A stretch of 16,688 nt of DNA, taken from Nitrospiria bacterium. GTDB taxonomy: Bacteria > Nitrospirota > Nitrospiria > Nitrospirales > UBA8639. The notes under the pieces were generated by a model, which worked only from the letters and a program-made list of their open reading frames with translations, ran no database searches and was not told the origin of the DNA. The number at the start of each line of letters is the position of its first letter. Positions within the stretch are counted from its first letter, which is position 1. The position numbers and the translations under genes are program-made. The stretch covers positions 1 through 16,688 of the forward strand of contig JAUIKP010000017.1 in assembly GCA_030430725.1 (NCBI GenBank), in the 5' to 3' direction. Shown piece by piece: positions 7,943 through 15,133 of the stretch.

Positions 7943-8576
7943 ACTGCGCCAACATCTTTGGCCGATCAACCGCATCAAGTATGGCCGAAGCCACCGCCAC
8001 GCCATTGGCACCTGCGCTTAGGAGTGCCGGAACGGACACGGGAACAATCCCGCCAATAGCAATGATGGGAAGAGAGGTCAGGCTTCGAACACCAGCTAAT
8101 CCTTGAATACCAACAACCGGCTCATGATTCGCTTTGGTCCTTGTCGAAAAAATAGGGCCAAAGCCTAAATAATCCGCACCGTCGACCGTGGCCAATCGCA
8201 CCTGTTCAGGAGTGTGGGTCGAAACCCCAATCAACATTTTTTGTCCGACGACACTCCGCGCAAGAAGCAGAGGAAGGTCCCCCTGACCAAGATGGACACC
8301 ATCAGCCTCGAGAGCTAAGGCCAAATCACATCGATCATTCACAATGAAAGTCATGTCCCTCTCTGCGGCTACCCTTCGAAGGGCAAGGGCCGCTTCATAG
8401 GCCTGTTTCATCGATCGGGTTTTATTGCGATATTGCACCAGCTTGACCCCCGCTTCGCTGGCCTGCTGGAGGACCTCCAGTAATGAACATCGAGAGGCCC
8501 AGCTGTTATCCACAATGAGATAAAATCGTGAAAAGATACCCGTAGGGAAAGCCCGCGGAGAATTACCTGCGGTCAT
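7923..8576 (-). CDS. thiE: Thiamine phosphate synthase
   Basis: ThiE joins the pyrimidine diphosphate HMP-PP to the thiazole phosphate to give thiamine phosphate. The 217-residue TIM-barrel protein has the signature segments in order: VQYRNK (47-52, the Q-x-R-x-K phosphate site), VNDRCDLA (79-86), [10 protein letters not shown] (93-102), GVSTHT (117-122), [13 protein letters not shown] (136-148) and IAIGGI (172-177) with GVAVASAI near the end. It is the last gene of the aroQ-efp-accB-accC-thiE series. Its ATG overlaps the accC stop in an ATGA (8573-8576), so translation is probably coupled. No thiazole or pyrimidine synthesis gene adjoins it. The roughly 16 residues before the barrel are a short extension. 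TenI-like thiazole tautomerases are related, but the intact HMP-PP and phosphate motifs favour ThiE. Confidence 0.93.
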   Translation of the reverse strand: MTAGNSPRAFPTGIFSRFYLIVDNSWASRCSLLEVLQQASEAGVKLVQYRNKTRSMKQAYEAALALRRVAAERDMTFIVNDRCDLALALEADGVHLGQGDLPLLLARSVVGQKMLIGVSTHTPEQVRLATVDGADYLGFGPIFSTRTKANHEPVVGIQGLAGVRSLTSLPIIAIGGIVPVSVPALLSAGANGVAVASAILDAVDRPKMLAQFMAQFQ

Positions 8577-9922
8577 GGGGAATGCAAAGCTACAAGCCGG
8601 TCCAAAAAACGAGTAGACACCGGGCCCTTCTGAAAATCAGGATGATCAAGAATCCGTCGATGGAGGGGAATGCTGGTTTTAATTCCGTCAATGACAAATT
8701 CATCCAACCCTCGTCTGGTACGTGCTATGGCTTCATCTCGATCTCGCCCAAAAACAATAAGCTTCGCAATCATCGAGTCATAATACGGATGGACAATACC
8801 GGTTGTATCCATGGCCGTATCGACGCGTATCCCTGGTCCACCAGGGGGACAAAATTTTGTGATGGCACCGGGACTAGGGGTAAATCGGTCCGGACATTCG
8901 GCATTGATTCGGCATTCGATGGCATGCCCGGTCAATTGTATATCTTTTTGTCGATAGGACAGTTCCTCACCAGCGGCAATACGAATTTGCTCCTTAATCA
9001 GGTCGACTCCCGTAACCATTTCGGTGACCGGATGCTCAACTTGAATTCGCGTATTGACTTCCATGAAATAAAACTTTCCACTTTGATCCATGAGAAACTC
9101 AACGGTTCCGGCGTTTCGATATTTCACGGATTTGATGGCGTCGACAGCCACCTGACCCATTTTTCGTCGTAAGGAATCATCCAACGCTGGAGACGGGGAT
9201 TCCTCCAACACTTTTTGATATCGACGCTGGATGGAACAATCTCGTTCATGATAATGCACAACATGCCCATGGTTATCCGCCATAATCTGAAATTCAATGT
9301 GCCGTGGGTCTTCAAAAAACCGCTCAAGATACACACCGCCATGACCAAACGCTGTTTGCGCTTCCAATTGAGCGGACTCAATCGCCTGGGTCAACTCTTC
9401 TTCATGCCAGACCACCCGCATGCCTCGCCCTCCACCACCGGCAGAGGCTTTCACAATAACCGGAAATCCAAGTTTTTTGGCAATAGCGGCGCAAACCTTG
9501 GGATCCTCAATTTCACCATCGCTTCCGGGCAATACAGGGATTCCACGCTTCTTCATGTGGGCCCGGGCTTTTGATTTATCGCTGAGTAAGGCAATATGCT
9601 CAGAGGTAGGTCCAATAAAGGCAATCCCAATCGATTCGCAGACTTCCGCAAAATGCGCATTTTCTGCTAAAAACCCGTACCCTGGGTGAATCGCATCCAC
9701 TCCGGTAATTTCTGCAGCACTCAATACATTTGGAATATTTCGATAACTCAGTCCGCCTTCGGCAGGTCCAACGCACACATGTTCGTCGGCATAACGGACA
9801 TGGAGTGATTGAGCATCAACGTCGGAATGAATCGCAACAGTGCGAATGCCCAGCTCTCGACACGCACGATTCACCCGTAGGGCAATTTCTCCACGATTGG
9901 CAATAAGAATTTTTTTAAACAC
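8573..9922 (-). CDS. accC: Acetyl-CoA carboxylase, biotin carboxylase subunit
   Basis: AccC carboxylates the biotin on AccB using ATP and bicarbonate, the first half-reaction of malonyl-CoA synthesis. The protein is 449 residues, the usual length, and keeps the standard numbering: [12 protein letters not shown] at the N-terminus, the glycine-rich ATP lid [11 protein letters not shown] (158-168), [12 protein letters not shown] (223-234) and [14 protein letters not shown] (288-301) with the metal and catalytic residues Glu288, Arg292 and Glu296. The PSPGAI region and C-terminal domain follow. The start is GTG at 9922, with TTAGGA six bases before it. accB lies 90 bases upstream and thiE overlaps the stop by four bases. 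The carboxyltransferase genes accA and accD are not in the window. A pyruvate carboxylase-type role for the pair is possible but less likely beside a short AccB. Confidence 0.97.
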   Translation of the reverse strand: MFKKILIANRGEIALRVNRACRELGIRTVAIHSDVDAQSLHVRYADEHVCVGPAEGGLSYRNIPNVLSAAEITGVDAIHPGYGFLAENAHFAEVCESIGIAFIGPTSEHIALLSDKSKARAHMKKRGIPVLPGSDGEIEDPKVCAAIAKKLGFPVIVKASAGGGGRGMRVVWHEEELTQAIESAQLEAQTAFGHGGVYLERFFEDPRHIEFQIMADNHGHVVHYHERDCSIQRRYQKVLEESPSPALDDSLRRKMGQVAVDAIKSVKYRNAGTVEFLMDQSGKFYFMEVNTRIQVEHPVTEMVTGVDLIKEQIRIAAGEELSYRQKDIQLTGHAIECRINAECPDRFTPSPGAITKFCPPGGPGIRVDTAMDTTGIVHPYYDSMIAKLIVFGRDRDEAIARTRRGLDEFVIDGIKTSIPLHRRILDHPDFQKGPVSTRFLDRLVALHSP

Positions 9923-10012
9923 GTCGTATCCTAAAGATAAACAGACTCCAGGAAGCCATCCGAATCATCTTGGCAACTGATTCTCCTCTTCTCTTTCAAA
10001 ACAAACCAGCAC

Positions 10013-10477
10013 TCAAGATCCCGACAACGGATCAATTAAATAGAGTGGTTGGCCAAACTCAACAGGAGTTGTACTTTCCACCAGAATTTTCACGATTTTC
10101 CCATCGGATTCTGCCTCAATTTCATTCATCAGTTTCATGGCTTCGACAATGCAGAGCACCTGCCCTTTTTTGACGAGATCCCCTTCTTCGACATAGGGAT
10201 CAGTATCGGGAGAGGGGGAGCGATAAAAGGTCCCCACAATGGGAGAGGTCACCGTCAAGAAATGTGCGGGTTCAGAGGAGTGGAGGGGACCTGGCCTTTC
10301 CAGAGGAGAACCAGACTCTACAGCCTTCGATACGTCCACCTGAGGCAAAGAAGCCGGCACAGGATCACGTTTAATGCGTATTCGGACACCTTTTTTTTCG
10401 AATTCCAACTCGGTCAAATGGTACCGGTTTAAGACTTCGACAAGGTCTTCGATTTCTCTTCTGGATGAATCAGCCAT
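10013..10477 (-). CDS. accB: Acetyl-CoA carboxylase biotin carboxyl carrier protein
   Basis: AccB carries the biotin that AccC charges and the carboxyltransferase unloads. The 154-residue protein has the usual three parts: an N-terminal helical segment with [17 protein letters not shown] (21-37), a Pro/Ser-rich linker (about 38-75) and a biotinyl domain. The biotinyl domain contains [14 protein letters not shown] and the biotinylation site [10 protein letters not shown], with Lys115 as the predicted modified residue. AGGAG precedes the ATG by only three bases, slightly closer than ideal. It sits 42 bases after efp and 90 bases before accC in the same direction. The efp-accB-accC order is common in bacteria. 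Confidence 0.97.
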   Translation of the reverse strand: MADSSRREIEDLVEVLNRYHLTELEFEKKGVRIRIKRDPVPASLPQVDVSKAVESGSPLERPGPLHSSEPAHFLTVTSPIVGTFYRSPSPDTDPYVEEGDLVKKGQVLCIVEAMKLMNEIEAESDGKIVKILVESTTPVEFGQPLYLIDPLSGS

Positions 10478-10519
10478 AATCTCCTATTTCGTGTAAATCT
10501 GCAGGTCAGGGATCCCGGA

Positions 10520-11080
10520 TTACCGAACCCGTTCTACATAGGTGCGCGTCCGTGTATCAATTTTAATCACTTCACCGGATTCCAGATAGAGAGGCACTTT
10601 TACTGAAGCCCCGGTCTCGACAACCGCCAATTTGGTTCCACCAGATGCCGTATCTCCTCGGATACCGGGATCGGTTTCCACGACTTTCAACTCCATAAAC
10701 ACGGGTAACTCAACCCCGATCGGCTCATCATGATACAATAAAATTTTGACGACGGTATTTTCCTTGAGCAAATCGACGTTTTCGCCCAATTGGGCTTTTA
10801 AATAGGTAAACTGCTCAAAACTATTAACATCCATAAACGCATATTCTTCCCCAGCCTTATAGAGAAACTGCATGTCGCATTCCTCAAGATTGGGTTCGTC
10901 GAATTTTTCACCAGAACGAAAAGTGCGATCAATAACATTTCCCGTTTTATAGCCTTTCAACTTTGTTCGCACAAAGGCCCCGCCTTTACCGGGTTTTACA
11001 TGTTGAAATTCCACTATGTAATAGGGTTGCCCATCAAGCTCTAAGCGCGACCCATTTCGAAATTCTGCAGTCGTAATCAC
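10520..11080 (-). CDS. efp: Translation elongation factor P
   Basis: EF-P binds between the P and E sites of the ribosome and relieves stalling at polyproline stretches. The protein is 186 residues with three beta-barrel domains. Visible features are FRNGSRLELDG, the tip loop VKPGKGGAF with Lys32 at the position that is post-translationally modified in many bacteria, LKGYKTGNVIDRTFRSGEKF, and the C-terminal segment GEVIKIDTRTRTYVERV. The start is taken as GTG 11080 rather than ATG 11101. The upstream ATG would add seven residues not seen in the family, and those codons contain a perfect GAGGAG nine bases before the GTG. It lies 39 bases after aroQ and 42 before accB. No EF-P modification gene (epmA, epmB or earP) is visible here. 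Confidence 0.97.
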   Translation of the reverse strand: MITTAEFRNGSRLELDGQPYYIVEFQHVKPGKGGAFVRTKLKGYKTGNVIDRTFRSGEKFDEPNLEECDMQFLYKAGEEYAFMDVNSFEQFTYLKAQLGENVDLLKENTVVKILLYHDEPIGVELPVFMELKVVETDPGIRGDTASGGTKLAVVETGASVKVPLYLESGEVIKIDTRTRTYVERVR

Positions 11081-11089
11081 GGCATCAAA

Positions 11090-11095
11090 CTCCTC
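11090..11095 (-). promoter_or_regulatory. Ribosome binding site that fixes the efp start
   Basis: On the minus strand GAGGAG lies nine bases before GTG 11080 and inside the open frame that begins at ATG 11101. This supports the GTG as the true start of efp. Confidence 0.75.
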
Positions 11096-11119
11096 ATACA
11101 ATAAACGTGAACAGAAATG

Positions 11120-11572
11120 TTAACGGGATGCTGGGAAAGTCCGCTGAAGCGCATCGACCAACGCTCTCAGTCCAAGCAGATAACTTTGTGGTCCAAATCC
11201 CGAGATTTGCCCAAGCGAAACCGAGGCAAGGTAGGACCGCCGACGAAAACCTTCCCGGCGATGGATATTCGATAAATGAACTTCGACCATAGGAATGCCC
11301 ACGCCCACAACAGCATCTCTCAAGGCAATACTGGTATGGGTATAGGCAGCAGGATTAAACACCAACCCGTCAAAGTGTGTCTTTGCCTCCTGAATCCAAG
11401 TGACCAATTCCCCTTCCAGATTGGACTGGCGACTTTCGACCGAAGCCCCTAAGTCCATTCCCAATTTTTTCAGTGACGTATCCACTTCCTCCAAGGTAGT
11501 GGTTCCATAGAGGGTCGGCTCACGAATTCCAAGTAAATTCAGATTAGGCCCATGTAGTACCAGTATATTCAC
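11120..11572 (-). CDS. aroQ: 3-dehydroquinate dehydratase, type II
   Basis: AroQ catalyses the third step of the shikimate pathway, removing water from 3-dehydroquinate. The 150-residue length and all motifs fit the dodecameric type II enzyme: [11 protein letters not shown] at the N-terminus, REPTLYG with the catalytic tyrosine of the flexible loop, [15 protein letters not shown], and [17 protein letters not shown] with the catalytic histidine. The start is GTG 11572 and has no clear Shine-Dalgarno sequence. A five-codon frame (ATG GAA AAT ACC TAG) ends one base before this GTG and could deliver ribosomes to it, which is inference. It is the first gene of the minus-strand operon and is preceded by a strong promoter. 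Confidence 0.96.
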   Translation of the reverse strand: MNILVLHGPNLNLLGIREPTLYGTTTLEEVDTSLKKLGMDLGASVESRQSNLEGELVTWIQEAKTHFDGLVFNPAAYTHTSIALRDAVVGVGIPMVEVHLSNIHRREGFRRRSYLASVSLGQISGFGPQSYLLGLRALVDALQRTFPASR

Positions 11573-11674
11573 TAGGTATTTTCCATGAATAAATTGCCGT
11601 AGCGAGGATTCAGAGTATGTAGGACACAGGCATCGTTTGGATTGGTGAAATCTAGGTAAGACAGAGTCCGTGAG

Positions 11675-11703
11675 ATTCTAGCAGCGACAGACGAATGGGT
11701 CAA
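11675..11703 (-). promoter_or_regulatory. Near-consensus sigma-70 promoter of the aroQ-efp-accB-accC-thiE operon
   Basis: On the minus strand TTGACC (11698-11703) is followed after exactly 17 bases by TAGAAT (11675-11680), giving five of six matches for each hexamer. Transcription would start near 11668 and leave a leader of about 95 bases before aroQ. It lies in the 149-base gap after the nuclease gene, so the operon need not depend on transcription from upstream. It is the best promoter match noticed in the window. Confidence 0.7.
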
Positions 11704-11721
11704 CGAAATTTGGCGCACGTC

Positions 11722-13296
11722 CTAGGTTAGGCGACCTCCTGCACGCCCCAGAAGGACCCGTCTCAGCTCAACCATTGCCCATGTGTCCCGACCACAATAT
11801 TCATGTAAAGCCTGGGCGATGTGAGCACGCTCCATTAAGTCCGTTTCATGGAAGACCATTTTCTGATACATGACAGCAGCCACCGCCCCATTTTGAATTG
11901 TTAAATCATCATAAGCCAAGGCAGGCACCAAAGCTGGCAAGACGGTTTTAATGGAGTAGGATCCGTGAAAATCCGGATGATAATAATGTTCCTGAATTAC
12001 CGAAAGGAGATCCCACAACCGGCGAACCACCTTCGATATGACAGGCTTCAATTGAGGCAGCACATCTCCCAGCGCAAAAAGCAGAAATCGTTCATACTCC
12101 GAATACACACATATGGTCCCGACATCTCCCAAGCTTTCCAGCAAACTCAAGGCCACTTCTTCGCGAGGGTCCCGACCATCTGTGCATAAATAATGATGAT
12201 GGACAATCGTGCCATCAGCATATTCAATATGGTTAGACCACTGAAAGGGAATCGGACGATACGGACGGGTATGAGGAAAGGCCGGTATCGCCGGCATAAA
12301 AGTCTCAAAATCCAAATGATGAACTGGGAACCTGACCGATTGCAGCCGAGGCCGAAGCAGAGGTGAAATCCATTCCACATTATCCTTCACTCGTTGCTGA
12401 ATTGCAGACAACTGAATATGGTCGGGAATCTCATCAATGGTTTCAATCCCCTCATCCAGGAGGAGGGATTGTAATTTCGAGCTGCCAGGGAGATGAAACA
12501 CCCAGCGCGGAGACTTCTCTTTCGTACAATGATTCCAAAAAGGACATTCATACGGCTGATGGCAATGGCTATCAGGGACAATGTGAGGTGGCGTTGTCTG
12601 CTCCAATGTCTTCCACATATCCTCAAGCTGTGCCTGAATGAATGGCCTCCGCGTCTCCACCTCCTCGGTCTTATTTTCCAAAACAAACATTTCTTCTAAG
12701 TTTAGGTCTACGCCAAGAAAAGAATACTGAGTATTCAGATGCATTAAAAAACACCCACTCACTTCAATCCCGGCACCCTCCAGCACGGCAGATTGAATGG
12801 CTAGATCGTCTAGATGCGTGGCTTTCACCTTCGATGTCGCCTTCACTTCGATCAATCGCCAGCGCGTAGCATCAATTCGTTCTAAGATGTCAACCCGAAC
12901 CAAAATGCCTTGCCAGACAAATGCCCCTTCAAATAGTGACGGGATGCTTACATCCTTCACAAGTTCACTGGTGCGAAGGAGCGCCGCAGGAATTTGACGG
13001 TGCGTGTGTTCAACCAGAACGCCATAAGGAAAACATTGACGAGCAACAACCCCAACGTCAGTACCCATATCCATAATAGCCCGGCGGTCAGGCGTAGGCG
13101 GTGTGGCTAATTCTGGCGAATGAATTTCCAAATACAACCGCTTGGCACATTGCAAGCCCGCCAGAAATCGGCTTTTGGATAGACGATGTGTTGAAACAGA
13201 TCGATTCAATTTTTCTAATCCGGTAACGAAGGGGATAGGACAAATTGGGCTCCTGGGGTCAACGACGGCACACCGGATTGGAGAGGAAGAACCCAT
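11722..13296 (-). CDS. DUF2779 protein: Cas4-like nuclease fused to a DEDD exonuclease-like domain
   Basis: This 524-residue protein combines two nuclease-type modules. The first half resembles the Cas4/RecB PD-(D/E)xK fold: Asp136 in RVDIL, the EVK motif (Glu150-Lys152) and a later Gln168 in AIQSAVLEGAG. One cysteine before the fold (Cys50, LQCAKRLYL) and three after it (Cys245, Cys251, Cys257) match the arrangement that holds a 4Fe-4S cluster in Cas4 and AddB. The second half is the DUF2779 region, an RNase H-like exonuclease layout with HLDFET (Asp329, Glu331), a middle acidic segment near WDLL (428-431) and a final YCGRD (Tyr500, Asp504) of the Y-x-x-x-D type. Substrate and process are unknown; DNA repair, RNA processing or defence are all possible. 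No cas, restriction or toxin gene adjoins it. The first 35 residues are doubtful. The ATG at 13296 has no good ribosome binding site, and a TTG at residue 30 is an alternative. Confidence 0.85.
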   Translation of the reverse strand: MGSSSPIRCAVVDPRSPICPIPFVTGLEKLNRSVSTHRLSKSRFLAGLQCAKRLYLEIHSPELATPPTPDRRAIMDMGTDVGVVARQCFPYGVLVEHTHRQIPAALLRTSELVKDVSIPSLFEGAFVWQGILVRVDILERIDATRWRLIEVKATSKVKATHLDDLAIQSAVLEGAGIEVSGCFLMHLNTQYSFLGVDLNLEEMFVLENKTEEVETRRPFIQAQLEDMWKTLEQTTPPHIVPDSHCHQPYECPFWNHCTKEKSPRWVFHLPGSSKLQSLLLDEGIETIDEIPDHIQLSAIQQRVKDNVEWISPLLRPRLQSVRFPVHHLDFETFMPAIPAFPHTRPYRPIPFQWSNHIEYADGTIVHHHYLCTDGRDPREEVALSLLESLGDVGTICVYSEYERFLLFALGDVLPQLKPVISKVVRRLWDLLSVIQEHYYHPDFHGSYSIKTVLPALVPALAYDDLTIQNGAVAAVMYQKMVFHETDLMERAHIAQALHEYCGRDTWAMVELRRVLLGRAGGRLT

Positions 13297-13349
13297 TTGA
13301 AAACGTCATGTTTAGACATTTGCACCCATCCAACATTCGGGACCCTAAT

Positions 13350-13413
13350 TGACAGCATACAGCTCATTTTTTTCTTCCATACAACATGACGGGGTATTTT
13401 TCCTCCGCTGTCA
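13350..13413. repeat. Widely spaced inverted repeat
   Basis: TGACAGC (13350-13356) is repeated inverted as GCTGTCA (13407-13413), with 50 bases between. Extending the arms to ten bases gives nine matches. It lies between the origin-like region and the start of the nuclease gene and could be an operator or a structural boundary. No function is established. Confidence 0.35.
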
Positions 13414-13457
13414 TTTCAGAGTAAAAATTCAAACAAATTACCTTTATCCCCGTATCC

Positions 13458-13466
13458 TGTGGAAAA
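13458..13466 (-). promoter_or_regulatory. DnaA-box-like nonamer
   Basis: The minus strand reads TTTTCCACA, one mismatch from TTATCCACA and a full match to the relaxed form TTWTNCACA. Weaker seven-of-nine sites lie beside it at 13444-13452 and 13505-13513. Confidence 0.45.
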
Positions 13467-13576
13467 CCACCATAAATCAAACCTCGACATACAATTTCGC
13501 TAAGTTATCCATGACATTTGATGGCCCAACACAACCGCATAACTATTTGTTTTCTATCACCTTTCAATAAAATTAG

Positions 13577-13606
13577 TACCATATATTGCGAATGCCTTAC
13601 CATATA
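13577..13606 (+). repeat. Direct repeat at two helical turns
   Basis: TACCATATA occurs at 13577-13585 and again at 13598-13606, exactly 21 bases apart, so both copies face the same side of the helix. The pair lies in the middle of the AT-rich core. A second repeat, TACAATTTCG, occurs at 13490-13499 and 13783-13792, flanking the core. Confidence 0.4.
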
Positions 13607-13651
13607 CATACACGTTTAATTCATTGCAATTTAAAAAAATTAAGAATTTAT

Positions 13652-13660
13652 TTATCCACA
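13652..13660 (+). promoter_or_regulatory. Perfect DnaA box
   Basis: TTATCCACA matches the classical high-affinity DnaA box exactly. It sits at the right edge of the AT-rich core. A facing partner, TCTTCCACA on the minus strand at 13666-13674, makes a head-to-head pair. Confidence 0.55.
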
Positions 13661-13671
13661 AAAGCTGTGGA
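13655..13671. repeat. Short perfect inverted repeat
   Basis: TCCACA and TGTGGA are separated by AAAGC. The repeat combines the perfect DnaA box with its facing partner. On the minus strand it could also form a six-pair hairpin downstream of hemW. The nearest T run there is about 20 bases further on, so it does not look like a standard terminator. Confidence 0.45.
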
Positions 13672-13811
13672 AGAACTCTGCATAAATCTGTTTATAACCC
13701 GACCAAATCCGCCCTGTACGCTCCTATTTGCAAAACGACTTAATCGCAGGCATTTTTTCTGAAGTACCTCATAATCTCGGTTTACAATTTCGATTCAAAT
13801 CCCACCACGTT

Positions 13812-14984
13812 TTACAATAATCGCATTCCAACCGTATCGGCGAATTGTCGACCCTTTCGTGTTAATTGCACACCTGTGTCCGTCTGAAAAAGATACTCCT
13901 CTTTCACCAATGCTGTAAAAGATGTTGCCCATACTTCGTCTTGAGACGCCTGACGAACCCAATCAATTGGCACACCCTCAAGGAGGCGCAAACCGAACAC
14001 AATACGTTCTTTATCTTGCTGAACCTGGGTCAACAGTTCTCTGTTGGCAATGGGCAGCTGCCCGGCCACCAGGCGCTTCGAATAATGTTCGATACTGGAC
14101 ACATTGCCATAACGGCTTTCTGAGACATAGGATTGGGCACTCGGGCCTAAACCCAAATATTCCAATCCCTTCCAATACCGCAGATTATGTTGACAGGCAA
14201 ACCCGGGCTTCGCCCAGTTTGAAAGTTCGTATCGAGATAACTGCAGGGGCTCAAGTTGGGTTTCAGCCTGCTGGAGGAAACACGCCTCATGGTCCGGGTC
14301 CATCACCTCGAATAGCCCACGCCGAAATTCCGTATAAAAACGAGTCCCTTTTTCAAGTGAAAGGGCATACAAAGACAGATGAGAAGGATCCATCTCCAGA
14401 GCATGAGTCAGAGTCATTTCCCATGACTGCACTGTTTGGCCTGGATTTCCATAAATGAGATCAAGATTGATATTGGAGAATCCAGCCTGTTTCGCGATCT
14501 TTACACCCGATATGGCTTCGGCCATGGTTCCTGAAAGTCCCAACATGGTCCGTTCCCGTGGATCAAAGGACTGGACTCCTATACTCAAACGAGTTACGCC
14601 CGCCTGCTGAAGGAAATCGGCATACTGTTCCGTGAGAGATTCCGGGGTCGCTTCGACGGTAATTTCACACTGCTCCGACAGTGAAAACCCTGATTTGAGC
14701 CTGGAAAAAATTGTTGCCAATTGTCCTGAACCTAAGACCGTGGGAGTCCCCCCCCCGACATACACCGTAGAAACGGTTCGCCCACGCATTCCGGGTTGGC
14801 TCGCATACAACGCGATTTCTCTTTCCAGAGCTTGAAGGAAGGTTTCTACCCGTTGCCTATTATGGAGGACGAGATAAAAGGCACAAAAATGACATCGCTT
14901 CACACAAAAAGGAACGTGGAGATAAATACCCAGATCGTCCGTAAGCCCATCGTGTTTCCTTGGGCGTTCACTTTTCTGTTCCAT
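13812..14984 (-). CDS. hemW: Radical SAM protein HemW (HemN-like heme chaperone)
   Basis: HemW proteins are radical SAM relatives of the oxygen-independent coproporphyrinogen oxidase HemN. In studied bacteria they act as heme chaperones for respiratory enzymes. The 390-residue protein carries the cluster motif CVKRCHFC (Cys27, Cys31, Cys34), the VGGGTPTVL SAM-binding segment, SIGVQSFD, LDLIYGNPGQT and a C-terminal HemN-type domain with NLRYWKGLEYLGLGPSAQSY. After the third cysteine it reads AFYLV, where many HemW proteins have DFNS. The three-cysteine CX3CX2C arrangement without HemN's extra N-terminal elements favours HemW over HemN. Starts at ATG 14984, ATG 14993 and GTG 15005 are all in frame. 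The first is chosen because AGGTGG lies ten bases before it, but the choice is uncertain. It ends at the edge of the origin-like gap. Confidence 0.9.
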   Translation of the reverse strand: MEQKSERPRKHDGLTDDLGIYLHVPFCVKRCHFCAFYLVLHNRQRVETFLQALEREIALYASQPGMRGRTVSTVYVGGGTPTVLGSGQLATIFSRLKSGFSLSEQCEITVEATPESLTEQYADFLQQAGVTRLSIGVQSFDPRERTMLGLSGTMAEAISGVKIAKQAGFSNINLDLIYGNPGQTVQSWEMTLTHALEMDPSHLSLYALSLEKGTRFYTEFRRGLFEVMDPDHEACFLQQAETQLEPLQLSRYELSNWAKPGFACQHNLRYWKGLEYLGLGPSAQSYVSESRYGNVSSIEHYSKRLVAGQLPIANRELLTQVQQDKERIVFGLRLLEGVPIDWVRQASQDEVWATSFTALVKEEYLFQTDTGVQLTRKGRQFADTVGMRLL

Positions 14985-15133
14985 CACACTCATCCCACCT
15001 TGCACTCCATCTACTGTTTAACCAATTCCACACAAGAGCCATCGCCTAGAATTTGAAAAACAGCCATAATTAGGGAACACAAGACGCAACTAGGAAAAAT
15101 CAAGGGATGAATATGGCAATTGAGGGCCAACAC

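Larger units (their letters stand above)
13297..13811. other. 515-base gene-free region with origin-like features
   Basis: No credible gene lies between the nuclease gene and hemW. From 13541 to 13660 I count 29 G or C in 120 bases (about 24%), far below the flanking genes. DnaA-box-like nonamers occur on both sides of this AT-rich core. To the left are TTATCCCCG (13444-13452), TTTTCCACA on the minus strand (13458-13466) and TTATCCATG (13505-13513). To the right are TTATCCACA (13652-13660) and, on the minus strand, TCTTCCACA (13666-13674), TTATGCAGA (13677-13685) and TTTTGCAAA (13727-13735). Boxes flanking an unwinding element is the layout of bacterial oriC. Against it, no dnaA, dnaN, gidA or parAB gene is in view, and transcription runs leftward on both sides. 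A DnaA-titrating or DnaA-regulatory locus, or chance in AT-rich DNA, are alternatives. Confidence 0.4.

Noticed and set aside
8582..9172. Long plus-strand frame opposite accC
   Set aside because: The minus strand encodes a full-length, motif-complete AccC here, so the opposite frame is a shadow.
11722..13296. CRISPR association of the Cas4-like protein
   Set aside because: No repeat-spacer array and no other cas gene is present. The DUF2779 fusion is distinct from CRISPR Cas4.
13349..13570. Plus-strand 73-codon frame in the gene-free region
   Set aside because: No ribosome binding site and no protein-like pattern, and the DNA is AT-rich with DnaA-like sites. It is better explained as non-coding.
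13655..13700. Intrinsic terminator for hemW formed by the TCCACA/TGTGGA hairpin
   Set aside because: The stem is only six pairs, lies about 140 bases past the stop, and the T run on the minus strand is about 20 bases beyond the stem.
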